Counted from the stretch's first letter, positions 1 to 6,785 are shown. The stretch: DNA of 10,630 bases from Pseudomonadota bacterium (GCA_021802595.1 JAJZRT010000075.1:1-10630); one strand, 5' to 3'. Notes: generated by a model not told the origin, from the letters alone. Made by a program: numbers and translations.

Positions 1-6
1 AGGATT

Positions 7-230
7 ATGACTCAGGCAATTATCGCGATGATTAATTTGATCTTTCCGATGCCTTGCTGGCAATTGCGATTGCATTGCTGGCGGTGACGGCGCTGACCCA
101 TCAGCGCTGGCTCTACTTTGTCGCGCTGATCCCGACGGGATTTGGCGCCGTAATGGGGTTGGCAGGTTTACTCGGTTGGGCGATTCACCCCGCAGGCCTG
201 ATACGCCTTCTATCTCGATGTTTATCAGTT
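7..230 (+). pseudogene. Frameshifted remnant of a small hydrophobic membrane protein
   Basis: Frame 1 opens with ATG at 7 (AGGA at 1-4 lies very close upstream) and reads MTQAIIAMINLIF before running to a stop near 102. From about 48 the hydrophobic reading continues in frame 3 (DALLAIAIALLAVTAL, then VALIPTGFGAVMGLAGLLGW, ending near IRLLS at about 230). Joining the two frames at about 46-48 gives one coherent protein of roughly 70 residues with two membrane segments and a short loop containing Arg-Trp. After that, frame 3 turns into polar, Cys-rich, non-membrane sequence to a stop at 326, overlapping the next gene. I infer a disabled or fused remnant. The family is not recognised and no function is assigned. 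A sequencing error in place of a true frameshift is possible, and the window edge hides the upstream context. Confidence 0.35.
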
Positions 231-1099
231 GGCTGCGAAAAAATATTCGCGGAGGCTCCGAGTCGCTCGTGCATAGTCGTAGATTGGGCAAGGTTCAACT
301 TGAAATGTTGCAAATTCCTCGTATGAGAGCTTGGATATCCAAGCAGCAGATCTTCATTCGAAGCCTGGCGTGGCTCGCGCTGGTGCTCGGGCTGAAGCTC
401 GTCGTTCACTTGCTTGGTTGGGAGATGCTGGTCTTGAGCCCCCTACACGCCACCGCGGTCGCAGGTGGCTTCTTCATCCTCGGGTTCATCCTGTCGGCCA
501 CCATCGCAGACTACAAGGAAAGCGAGCGGCTTCCCGCGGAATTCACGGCTATCGTCGAGAATATGTACGAGGACGTGCTCTTGATCAGTCGCCGCTACCC
601 GTTGGACATTGAGGGGTTCCGCGAAGGACTGCTCGCGGCGCTGAACAGCTTGCGCGACGATGTAGTGTCGGGCAACAGGGAGACCCACCATCACGTGTTT
701 GCGCTGGGGGAGTTCTTCGCGCAGATGGAGAAGGCCGAAGTGCCGCCCAACTACATTGTCAAGCTGAAGCAGGAGCAAGCGCAACTGGTTCGGAATCTGT
801 TCCGCGTCAACTACATCCAGTCGATCCGCTTCATCCCGTCGGCGTTCTTTCTGGCGAAGTCAGTGCTGCTCGGCACCATCGGTCTTCTGCTTCTGACGGC
901 CCTTGAGCCATTCTCGACCTCCTTCGTCGCCATAGGACTGATCGCATTTGTCTTCATTTACATCTTGAGGCTTATTGAGGTAATCAGCACGCCTTTCCAC
1001 CCCAAAGGGAGTACGCAAGACGACATCAGCCTGTTCCAGGTTGAGCGGACTGCCGAGCACCTAAAGCGGCGCACGGGCAATGCAGAAAATGGTCACTAG
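218..1099 (+). CDS. Bestrophin-like membrane protein of unknown function
   Basis: From ATG 218 this is 293 residues. Hydrophobic segments lie at about residues 49-66 and 78-96, then a soluble helical stretch of about 110 residues, then a second pair at about 207-228 and 236-256, ending in a polar tail. Two membrane hairpins around a central cytoplasmic helical domain recall bestrophin-like and DUF4239-like proteins, but I see no diagnostic pore motif, so the name is only a resemblance. The start is uncertain: the reading frame is open from a TTG at 176, and ATG codons lie at 218, 305 and 323. None has a strong Shine-Dalgarno sequence. I chose 218 because it gives a normal basic N-terminus (MFISWLRKN). 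The gene begins where the preceding broken membrane gene ends, so the upstream junction may be a rearrangement point. It stands alone, followed by 240 bp without a gene. Confidence 0.65.
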   Translation: MFISWLRKNIRGGSESLVHSRRLGKVQLEMLQIPRMRAWISKQQIFIRSLAWLALVLGLKLVVHLLGWEMLVLSPLHATAVAGGFFILGFILSATIADYKESERLPAEFTAIVENMYEDVLLISRRYPLDIEGFREGLLAALNSLRDDVVSGNRETHHHVFALGEFFAQMEKAEVPPNYIVKLKQEQAQLVRNLFRVNYIQSIRFIPSAFFLAKSVLLGTIGLLLLTALEPFSTSFVAIGLIAFVFIYILRLIEVISTPFHPKGSTQDDISLFQVERTAEHLKRRTGNAENGH

Positions 1100-1339
1100 C
1101 TCGTCGCGAATCTCTCCTCGTGCCTTGGAAGTTGGCCAAAGGGACCTGCAGTAAGAATCGCAGTGTAAAAATGTACGTGATTAGCGAGCGATCTCTGCCC
1201 GTATGATTCATCAAATCTCAACCCACGCGGAGTTCTGCTGCCGGGGATTTTCACGTCTGATGCTCAAGCGTGACAAGGGTTTCCCGGCGATCTTATTCAT
1301 TTACGAAGGAATCCTTACGCCTACCCCAGAAGGAAGAAC
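1100..1339 (+). promoter_or_regulatory. Intergenic leader of the CDF gene with weak promoter candidate
   Basis: This stretch carries no credible gene and is less GC-rich than its neighbours. A possible promoter is GTGACA (1270-1275) with TATTCA (1294-1299) and an 18-bp spacer; the -10 match is poor. A short inverted repeat, TCACG (1251-1255) and CGTGA (1269-1273), has its right arm overlapping the -35 candidate and could be an operator. An 8-bp palindrome TTGGCCAA is at 1132-1139. The ribosome binding site AAGGAAG (1330-1336) lies just ahead of the ATG at 1340. No clear MerR-, ArsR- or CzcR-type operator is recognised. Confidence 0.3.
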
Positions 1340-2278
1340 ATGATCGATGAGCCTCAAGTAACGACTCCAGCAACTCGTCTGCCTGACAGCAAACCCTCCG
1401 GTACGGCAGCGGGGCGCCACCGGCAGAACCTCATCTGGGCGCTGGCACTGACTTCGGCCTTCATGGCCATCGAGGTTGTCGGCGGCCTGTGGACCGGCAG
1501 CCTGGCCCTGCTGGCCGACGCCGCACACATGCTGACCGATGCCGGCGGGCTGGCGCTGGCGCTGCTGGCGATCCGCTTCTCGGAGCGCCCACGCACGCCA
1601 CAGAAGACTTACGGCTATGTGCGGATGGAAGTGCTGTCCGCGCTCACCAATGCCGTCGTGCTGCTGCTGTTGACGGTCTACATCTTCTACGAGGCCTACC
1701 AGCGTTACCTCAATCCACCCGAGATTCTGGGTGTGCCGATGCTGGCGGTGGCCGCAGCCGGCTTGGTGGTCAACCTCATCAGCATGAAGCTGCTGGCGGC
1801 CGGCTCGAAGGAAAGCCTCAACGTGAAGGGCGCTTACTTCGAGGTGCTGGGCGACATGCTGGGTTCGCTGGGCGTGCTGGTCGCCGCCGGCATCATCATC
1901 TTCACCGGCTGGAAGCTTGCCGACCCGCTGATCGGCGCCGGCATCGGGCTGCTCATCCTGCCGCGCACCTGGACCCTGCTCAAGCAGGCGATCCACATCC
2001 TGATGGAAGGCACACCGCCCGAAGTCGACGTCGCGCTGCTTGAGCGCACGCTGCTCGCAATCCCCGGAGTGACTGCGGTGCGCGACCTGCATGTGTGGAC
2101 CATCACTTCCGGCCTGGACTCGATGAGCTGCCACCTTGTCGTCGATGGCGGCGCGGACGCCAAGACCGTGCTCGCCGCGGCGCGCGGGGCCATGGCCACC
2201 CGGTTCGCTCTGTCACACACGACGATCGAGATCGAGGATGCCGACAGCGCCGCGGCCGAGGGCGCTCGCGCTGTGTAG
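1340..2278 (+). CDS. Cation diffusion facilitator, CzcD-type metal/H+ antiporter
   Basis: This 312-residue inner-membrane protein belongs to the cation diffusion facilitator family, which exports Zn2+ and related divalent metals (Co2+, Cd2+) from the cytoplasm in exchange for protons. The sequence shows six hydrophobic segments between about residues 28 and 215, then a soluble C-terminal domain with the VRDLHVWTI signature. The first metal motif HMLTD is at residues 63-67 (H63, D67), preceded by LLAD. In the second motif, usually HxxxD in CzcD and ZitB, the His is replaced by Glu: E168 and D172 in YFEVLGD. A Glu at this place also occurs in some proteobacterial CDF proteins, so it may mark a subfamily and not damage. 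The N-terminal tail lacks the His-rich stretch often seen in CzcD. The start has a good ribosome binding site (AAGGAAG, 1330-1336). The gene is monocistronic here and converges on the minus-strand operon. The substrate is inferred from family only. Confidence 0.93.
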   Translation: MIDEPQVTTPATRLPDSKPSGTAAGRHRQNLIWALALTSAFMAIEVVGGLWTGSLALLADAAHMLTDAGGLALALLAIRFSERPRTPQKTYGYVRMEVLSALTNAVVLLLLTVYIFYEAYQRYLNPPEILGVPMLAVAAAGLVVNLISMKLLAAGSKESLNVKGAYFEVLGDMLGSLGVLVAAGIIIFTGWKLADPLIGAGIGLLILPRTWTLLKQAIHILMEGTPPEVDVALLERTLLAIPGVTAVRDLHVWTITSGLDSMSCHLVVDGGADAKTVLAAARGAMATRFALSHTTIEIEDADSAAAEGARAV

Positions 2279-2361
2279 TCCGGCGAACATGGCGCAAGCC
2301 CCACGCGCAGCCGTCTTGTGCAACGAGATGCCCAGCCTGGAGAGGACCCACGTCTTGCCAT
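2279..2361. other. Degenerate spacer between convergent genes
   Basis: This holds no credible gene. Minus-strand reading frames continue from the barrel remnant but lose any recognisable beta-barrel pattern; short peptides that could be further decayed barrel sequence appear in more than one frame. No stem-loop followed by a T-run was seen, although a bidirectional terminator would be expected between the CDF gene and the minus-strand operon. Confidence 0.35.
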
Positions 2362-2729
2362 CCCCTGCGTCGAGTCGGTCTCCGTCGTCCGGGTGCAGGT
2401 GTTGCTCTCGATGCGGAACTCGAAATTCTCCCTCAGCCCCATTCTAAGCAGCGTGGGCAGGAACAGCGTCCGGGACTGCGCGCCATTGCTGCTGCGGTAT
2501 TCCCGGTGCAGCCCGGTCTCCACCTGAATGCGGCCAGCCCCGACGACGTTGCTGCCGTCGGCGATGCCGGGACGGTCAGGGTTTTGATGTAGTCGTCCAA
2601 CGGCTGCGCTGCAGCAGCCGCTGCGGCCAGTTGCGGAGTGATGCCCCAGGCCAGCGCCCGCAGGCATCGACGAGGCCGCGTCGGGAAGGGCAAGCTGGGA
2701 CGAACCCTGCCGGCTACGACTTGAGCCAC
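2362..2729 (-). pseudogene. Outer-membrane beta-barrel protein (phenol-degradation MetA-type/'transporter'), broken
   Basis: Read on the minus strand, a signal-peptide-like start (Arg-rich, then ALAWGITPQL and an Ala-run, then QPLDDYIK) is in one frame from GTG at 2729. The body is in another frame: NPDRPGIADGSNVVGAGRIQ, then VETGLHREYR, then LFLPTLLRMGLRENFEFRIE. The pattern of DRPGIADGS, a G-R-x-Q-x-E strand and an L-P-T-L-L-R-x-G-L strand is typical of the family annotated as transporter or MetA-pathway of phenol degradation, which are outer-membrane barrels. The two frames join cleanly at an AAAA run (TTTT, 2581-2584), consistent with a one-base insertion there. Only about 120 of the usual 250-300 residues remain; homology fades before the convergent CDF gene. 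The GTG overlaps the stop of the vWA gene, so this was probably the last gene of that operon. Family assignment is from memory of motifs. Confidence 0.5.
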
Positions 2730-3505
2730 TCGACGAGTTCGGGACCCAGCAGGGTGGCGTTGAGTTCCTCGTCCGACTGCGCCACGAAGGCTTCGAGATC
2801 GCGGATCACCACCACGCCGGTGTTCCTGAACCGGTGTGCGATCTTCTGCACGAATTCGAACGTCACGCCCTTGTCTTCGCAGGCGCCGATGAACAGGAAG
2901 TAGACCTGGTCGCCGCGCTTCTGCGATTCCTCGAGGATGCGCATGGTGCGCGCCTCATCGCTCCTGTCGTTTTCGCCGTCGGTGATGAAGAGCACGAGCG
3001 AGCGCCTCTTCTCGTGCGTGTGTGGGGTGCCGTGCTCATGCCCGCTCGCCGACCAGCCGAACAGGCGGCTGAGAAAGCCGGCACCCTGGGATGAGCGGTG
3101 TGCCTCCTCGCACACCTTCCAGCCGAAGTGCTCGAGCGCGCGCTCGAGCACGAAGCTGTAGGTCGTGCCGCCGTTCCAGCCCGGAACCCGGTCGACGATG
3201 TTGCGCGTGATGTAGTCGCGCGCATCGTCGGGCGTCACCGCGCCCACGTAGTGGGCGCTGTCTTCGCCAGCGCTGAAGGTGAAGACATCCATCCTGCGGT
3301 CCGGGTCGAGCACCATGCAGTAGGGTACGAGCCGCTCGATCAGGATGCTGGTCGTGCCCTCCTCGTGTTCGTGCTCGAACGAGCCGGAGACGTCGATGAT
3401 CGCGGCGGTTTCCGCCTTCACGTTCGCCACCACGCCGGCCTTGTCGAGCGCCAAGCGCAGCGCGTTGGCCGACTTGTCCAGATTCAGTGTGAGTTTGCTG
3501 TTCAT
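2714..3505 (-). CDS. TerF-like von Willebrand factor A domain protein
   Basis: This 263-residue protein has a complete MIDAS metal site: D38-x-S40-x-S42 in IIDVSGSF, a Thr pair at 114-115 in NGGTTYSF, and D176 in FITDGEND (residues 173-180). vWA domains of this kind bind Mg2+ and mediate protein contacts; TerF/TerY-type versions belong to tellurite-resistance and stress operons. The N-terminal repeat of Leu-rich strands with LDK (residues 4-22) resembles the linker before the vWA domain in TerF. There is no signal peptide or membrane segment, so it is cytoplasmic. An unusual insert at about residues 136-165, between the two halves of the MIDAS, holds five His. The start is well supported: AGGAG (3511-3515 on the forward strand) lies 5 bases ahead of the ATG. 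The gene follows the 326-residue protein by 13 bases. Partner and exact role are unknown. Confidence 0.85.
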   Translation of the reverse strand: MNSKLTLNLDKSANALRLALDKAGVVANVKAETAAIIDVSGSFEHEHEEGTTSILIERLVPYCMVLDPDRRMDVFTFSAGEDSAHYVGAVTPDDARDYITRNIVDRVPGWNGGTTYSFVLERALEHFGWKVCEEAHRSSQGAGFLSRLFGWSASGHEHGTPHTHEKRRSLVLFITDGENDRSDEARTMRILEESQKRGDQVYFLFIGACEDKGVTFEFVQKIAHRFRNTGVVVIRDLEAFVAQSDEELNATLLGPELVEWLKS

Positions 3506-3510
3506 GTTTG

Positions 3511-3515
3511 CTCCT
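3511..3515 (-). promoter_or_regulatory. Ribosome binding site of the vWA gene
   Basis: AGGAG on the minus strand, 5 bases from the ATG at 3505, in the 13-base gap after the stop of the upstream gene. It fixes the vWA start. Confidence 0.7.
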
Positions 3516-3518
3516 GGT

Positions 3519-4499
3519 TCAGGGTTTCAATTGACTGATGATGTCCCGCAGCCGATAGGCCAGTTCGCCGGCTTCGGTCGGCGAGATCGTGGTCTTGCTG
3601 GCGCTGAGGGTGGCGATGGACGCGATGCTGCCGATGAACGCCGGCATCACGACCAGCGCAACGTTCTGGATGGCGCCGATCAGGCGGATCGGCTGCTCGA
3701 TCTGTATTTCTCGCGTGGAGCCGGCTTGCCGCATCTGCACCAGGGTCTGCGTCAGACTCATGCTGCGCTCCACGAAGCACTGCGCCAGTGCGGCGTCGCC
3801 CTGACGAAGGCGCTCCGACAGGAACAGGGCGCCGATGGCAGAAGCTTCGACCTGTGCCGCGGTGCCCTCCATCGACCCGGACAGGCGCAGCAGCCGGTCC
3901 TTCAGATCCAGCAGGGGGTCGAGTGCGCCACCCATGAGTGCCAGCAGCTGCTCCAGCTCGGCCTGGGCCTGGGCAAGTTCGCCCGGCGTGTCGATCCGGC
4001 TGTTGATGCCTTGGAACAGCCGGCCCACGAGACTGTCGCCGCCATGTCCGCAGACGGCCATGAGGTCGATCGATCCCAGAATGTCCATCATTCGCGCGAG
4101 GTAGCCCTCCACCTGACGCAGCACAGGGCTGCGCGCAAGGGCAAGCATCTCGGTGACGAGGTCGCCGTGCACCTGCTGCAGGTTGTGGCCCCACAGGATC
4201 GCCTTGCGCTGCGAAGCCTTGTCGACGACGAATGCGCCGACCAGTGCTCGCGCCTGCTGGTATACCCCGGCAGCTGCGCCTGGCGACAACGCTTGCAAAT
4301 CCGACACAGCCACTTCGATCCGCTTTCGTTCGGCACCCGGGATGGCCGTCGGCTGCCGCACCACCGGCGTGGCAGCGGGGACACGACGCGTCGGCGACAG
4401 GACGTCCTGCGCTTGCGGCGCGGCCCCCGCGGGGGTGCGCAGCGAAGCGCCCGGGGCGCCGATGACCGTCGGGCGCAACTTGTCCTTCGTGGGCGGCAC
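3519..4499 (-). CDS. Helical protein of unknown function in Ter/Tel operon, possibly TelA-like
   Basis: A 326-residue cytoplasmic protein with no signal peptide. Residues 1-60 are Pro/Ala-rich and probably disordered; the rest is predicted mostly alpha-helical, with long Leu/Ala heptad-like stretches. A more hydrophobic segment near the C-terminus (IQNVALVVMPAFIGSIASIA) could be a buried helix or a weak membrane helix. The region around STREIQIEQPIRLIGAIQN resembles, loosely, the TelA segment that usually reads PQIRLIQNN, so it may be a divergent TelA relative. That is inference from eye comparison. The GTG start at 4499 lies 9 bases after the terD stop, with AAGG (4506-4509 on the forward strand) 6 bases ahead. 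Position between terD and vWA in a packed operon implies a shared task in the stress system. XpaC-type proteins also occur beside telA elsewhere and are the main alternative. Confidence 0.75.
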   Translation of the reverse strand: MPPTKDKLRPTVIGAPGASLRTPAGAAPQAQDVLSPTRRVPAATPVVRQPTAIPGAERKRIEVAVSDLQALSPGAAAGVYQQARALVGAFVVDKASQRKAILWGHNLQQVHGDLVTEMLALARSPVLRQVEGYLARMMDILGSIDLMAVCGHGGDSLVGRLFQGINSRIDTPGELAQAQAELEQLLALMGGALDPLLDLKDRLLRLSGSMEGTAAQVEASAIGALFLSERLRQGDAALAQCFVERSMSLTQTLVQMRQAGSTREIQIEQPIRLIGAIQNVALVVMPAFIGSIASIATLSASKTTISPTEAGELAYRLRDIISQLKP

Positions 4500-4508
4500 A
4501 GCAGGCCT

Positions 4509-5165
4509 TCAGGAGAAGTGGCCCAGAACGTCGTTGAACGTTCCCGTGAAGCCGCGGCCGACAGGCGCGTACTCCCAGCCGTTGTCGCCGTGCATGATGC
4601 TGCCCAGCTGCACCACGTTGAACTCGCCGAATTCCTTGGACAGCTGGTAGGCGCCCAGCTCGCGCCCGCTCTCGTCGGCGATGGTGACGGTGCAGACCTC
4701 AATGTCAGCGAAGGCCGCCTCGTCCTCGGCCGCGGAGCCCTCGTCGTGCCCCGCGGTGTGTTCGGCCTTGTGGACGGTGGCGAAGAGGGGGATCTCGTTC
4801 ACGTCCGCGGGAAGTTTCGAGCCATCGATGACGATGGTTTCGGTGTTGCCCTGGACCCGGACGTCGCCGGAGTGCCGCAGCCCGCCCGTGGGCGTGGCGA
4901 AGGAGCCGTCGGCCGCGGTTGGCAGCACGCCGGTCTTCGGGCTCATCTTCGTCGTGTTGTAGGTGGACAGAATCTCTTCGAGCACCGTGACCTTCGCGCC
5001 ATTGCCGCCGTTGCGTGCCTCGAGCGCATGGATGTCGATGTCGTCCTGATGGCGGGCGTCGCACTGCCATGCGACGGTCACCTTGAACGCAGCGCCCTTG
5101 TTGAGCGAGAGTTGCAGCTTGCGGGCCGGCGCGGCACCGGGCTTGTCAAGGGTTAGTGTGAGCAT
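4509..5165 (-). CDS. TerD-family stress protein
   Basis: This 218-residue protein begins with the TerD-type strand pattern (LTLTLDK, then LQLSLNKG) and carries a DDIDIHAL motif at residues 41-48, matching the D-x-D core of TerD domains, which bind Ca2+ and take part in tellurite, phage and membrane-stress responses. The C-terminal part (EFNVVQLGSIMHGDNGWEY) fits the end of a TerD domain. The loop that carries the second acidic Ca2+ motif in typical TerD is less acidic here (MSPKTGVLPT). An acidic insert with His (EHTAGHDEGSAAEDE) is unusual. The frame stays open upstream to 5354, but that part is an Arg/Ser-rich shadow of telA. The ATG at 5165 is supported by GGAG 6 bases upstream. It is cytoplasmic, the second gene of the operon, and starts 19 bases after the telA stop. 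Tellurite resistance itself is not shown. Confidence 0.88.
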   Translation of the reverse strand: MLTLTLDKPGAAPARKLQLSLNKGAAFKVTVAWQCDARHQDDIDIHALEARNGGNGAKVTVLEEILSTYNTTKMSPKTGVLPTAADGSFATPTGGLRHSGDVRVQGNTETIVIDGSKLPADVNEIPLFATVHKAEHTAGHDEGSAAEDEAAFADIEVCTVTIADESGRELGAYQLSKEFGEFNVVQLGSIMHGDNGWEYAPVGRGFTGTFNDVLGHFS

Positions 5166-5184
5166 GGTTTTCTCCGGGTTGTTG

Positions 5185-6354
5185 TCATGCCTTGCGCAGC
5201 GCCGCGAGCTCGGCTCGCGACTGCTCGAACATCTGCCGCGCCGCCTCGAACTTCGCTTCGGTTTCCTGCTTTGCGGTTTCGACCAGTTCGTGGATCTCGC
5301 GCGTCTGCGTGATGATCGCGGCGATTTGCTGCGCCTGCGCGACACGGTTGTCACCGGGTGCCTTGGCCGCGGCGATTGCCACGTCCTTGGTGGCCTGGCC
5401 GCGCAGTTGCGTCAATTGCTGGTCGAGGCGCGCCTGGCGCTCAGCGATCTGCTGCACCGACTTGACCGCGAATGCACCGTGGATAGCCAGCAAGGTCATC
5501 TTGATCGACGCGAAGCGCGAGGACACCGTTGTGGCGGTCTCCTGCAGCGTCGCGATTCCGGCGGCCTCGATCTGTTGGATCACCATCTGGTCGGCCGGCA
5601 GGCGCGTATAGGTGCCTTCGAGCGCAAGGGCCCGACTTTCCAGCAGGCTGAGCTTGTCCTGCAGCTCACGCAACCGTGCCTGGGCGGACACGTCGGCAGG
5701 GTCCGCTGCCGCAGTCTGCTGCGCTACGTACTGCCGGGCCTTTTCGAGAAACGCCCGCGCGACTGCAGCATCGACGGTGAAGCTGGCGAAGTGCGTGCCG
5801 TACGATTGCTTGAGGCTCTCCAGCGCCTGCAGTTCGCCGAACAGCGTCTTCATTTCCTTGGACAGTTCGCCCTCCAGGCGGACCATCTCGTCGGCCAGCG
5901 TCTGCGTCCGGATCGAGATCAACTCGCCGATCTCCTGCATGAACTCGCGAAAGGCTTCCTCGGGCTTGCGGCCGGTGAGCTTGGCTAACAGACCGGCGAA
6001 GAACCCCGGGGCTTCACCCTGTTGGATCTTCTCCAGGATTTCAGGCAGCTTGGCGTCATCGACACCTTTTTCCAGGCGCCCGAAGAGAGCGAACACCTTG
6101 GACGCCGTCTTTTTGTCGAGCCGGGCGAGGAAGCCGTCGAGGGTCTTCTGCAGCGCCTGTTCGGCACCGAGGCCGATCTTGATGATGTCGCCGGATGGAA
6201 CGTCCGCGAAGTCCAGCGCGGCAAGCGCCTGCTCGGCTTGCGGCACCTGCTCCGGCCGGAGCACGATGGCTCCGGTCTCCAAGGAATCTTGCACGAGGGG
6301 GCCCTGCCTTGGCGAGGGCGGTGGCACTACGGTAGGGGCGATGTTGCGTTCCAC
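5185..6354 (-). CDS. telA: TelA/KlaA-family toxic anion resistance protein
   Basis: From GTG 6354 this is 389 residues, close to the usual 350-400 of the TelA/KlaA family (PF05816). It is almost wholly helical, with coiled-coil-like heptads, especially from about residue 285 to the end. The first 45 residues are Pro-rich and variable. The segment with LALEGTYTRLPADQMVIQQIE and the following SRFASIKMTLLAIHG corresponds in place to the family's conserved DL..SR..A.Q...PQIR..Q region, but the PQIR sequence is changed. TelA proteins confer tellurite resistance on IncP plasmids and form part of Ter stress systems; their biochemical action is not settled. The frame is open up to a GTG at 6390, but the inner GTG has a strong GAGGAG (6361-6366 on the forward strand) at 6 bases, so I prefer it. 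It is the first gene of the minus-strand operon. Function is inferred from family and neighbours. Confidence 0.85.
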   Translation of the reverse strand: MERNIAPTVVPPPSPRQGPLVQDSLETGAIVLRPEQVPQAEQALAALDFADVPSGDIIKIGLGAEQALQKTLDGFLARLDKKTASKVFALFGRLEKGVDDAKLPEILEKIQQGEAPGFFAGLLAKLTGRKPEEAFREFMQEIGELISIRTQTLADEMVRLEGELSKEMKTLFGELQALESLKQSYGTHFASFTVDAAVARAFLEKARQYVAQQTAAADPADVSAQARLRELQDKLSLLESRALALEGTYTRLPADQMVIQQIEAAGIATLQETATTVSSRFASIKMTLLAIHGAFAVKSVQQIAERQARLDQQLTQLRGQATKDVAIAAAKAPGDNRVAQAQQIAAIITQTREIHELVETAKQETEAKFEAARQMFEQSRAELAALRKA

Positions 6355-6360
6355 TAATTT

Positions 6361-6366
6361 CTCCTC
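6361..6366 (-). promoter_or_regulatory. Ribosome binding site deciding the telA start
   Basis: GAGGAG on the minus strand, 6 bases from GTG 6354. The longer in-frame GTG at 6390 would place this site inside the coding region, so the shorter protein is favoured. Confidence 0.65.
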
Positions 6367-6381
6367 TGCCGGTCGGATCGG

Positions 6382-6410
6382 GAATAACACCGCCCATCCC
6401 GCATGGTCAA
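6382..6410 (-). promoter_or_regulatory. Possible promoter of the telA operon
   Basis: On the minus strand, TTGACC (6405-6410) is a 5/6 match to a sigma-70 -35 box. Seventeen bases on lies TTATTC (6382-6387), and an overlapping TGTTAT (6384-6389) is a better -10 match but with a 15-base spacer. Transcription would start near 6375, leaving a short leader with the GAGGAG site. The -10 is weak, so the call is tentative. It lies wholly on the telA side of the IS insertion and would remain intact. Confidence 0.35.
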
Positions 6411-6480
6411 TGTTGGGAGTTTTTGGCTAAAACCCCGGAAAGTCCATCTTGCTCAAAAATTACGCGGTAGCTTACGATCA

Positions 6481-6494
6481 TTACCCACCGGTAA
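6481..6494. repeat. Short inverted repeat, possible operator
   Basis: TTACC-CACC-GGTAA is a perfect 5-bp inverted repeat with a 4-base centre, and further CTTAC/GTAAG arms lie around it. It sits between the telA start and the IS, in what was the divergent control region. A regulator site is possible; no known operator family is recognised. Confidence 0.3.
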
Positions 6495-6556
6495 GTTTGG
6501 CATACTTGCATCAGCAATGTCCGGTTAGAACGCGAATAAATACATTTGATTGCTGT

Positions 6557-6560
6557 TATT
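6557..6560. repeat. Target-site duplication, left copy (TATT)
   Basis: TATT directly abuts the left end of the IS and is repeated at 8273-8276 directly after the right end. Four-base duplications fit the IS1380 family. Confidence 0.75.
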
Positions 6561-6575
6561 CCTGAATCCGTGGCC
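6561..6575 (+). repeat. IS1380-type terminal inverted repeat, left
   Basis: CCTGAATCCGTGGCC, matching the right-end repeat at 14 of 15 bases (G/A difference at position 13). Confidence 0.88.
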
Positions 6576-6785
6576 GCCACTTTCGCGCCTGGCAGGCTGT
6601 CCGCATAGCGCCGTGAAATGGGTTTTGAATTGAAACTTGAGCCCGTATTTCGCATGAAACCGCATCGCCAGACAAAATTGACGCGTGTTTGCACGGCCAA
6701 ATCCGGGCTTGCGCCGGCTTTCGCTATGGACGGACGAGCGTTCACCTGCCTGGCGGCATCGAATGGCGACCCACGGGGAAGTGCC

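Noticed and set aside
1120..1142. Stem-like CCTTGG...CCAAAGG as a terminator after the bestrophin-like gene
   Set aside because: The stem is short and imperfect and no T-run follows.
1301..2134. 277-residue minus-strand open frame opposite the CDF gene
   Set aside because: Gln/Arg/His-rich composition typical of an antisense shadow; the plus-strand CDF has clear family motifs.
3345..5156. 603-residue plus-strand open frame across the Ter-like operon
   Set aside because: It is antisense to the vWA, 326-residue and terD genes, has Arg/Gly/Leu-rich low-complexity composition and no domain pattern, and is explained by high GC content opposite real genes.
5166..5354. N-terminal extension of the terD frame to 5354
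   Set aside because: The extra 63 residues are Arg/Ser-rich and overlap telA; the ATG at 5165 has a ribosome binding site and starts exactly at the TerD domain.
6355..6390. GTG at 6390 as the telA start
   Set aside because: The GAGGAG site at 6361-6366 would be inside the gene; GTG 6354 has the better spacing.
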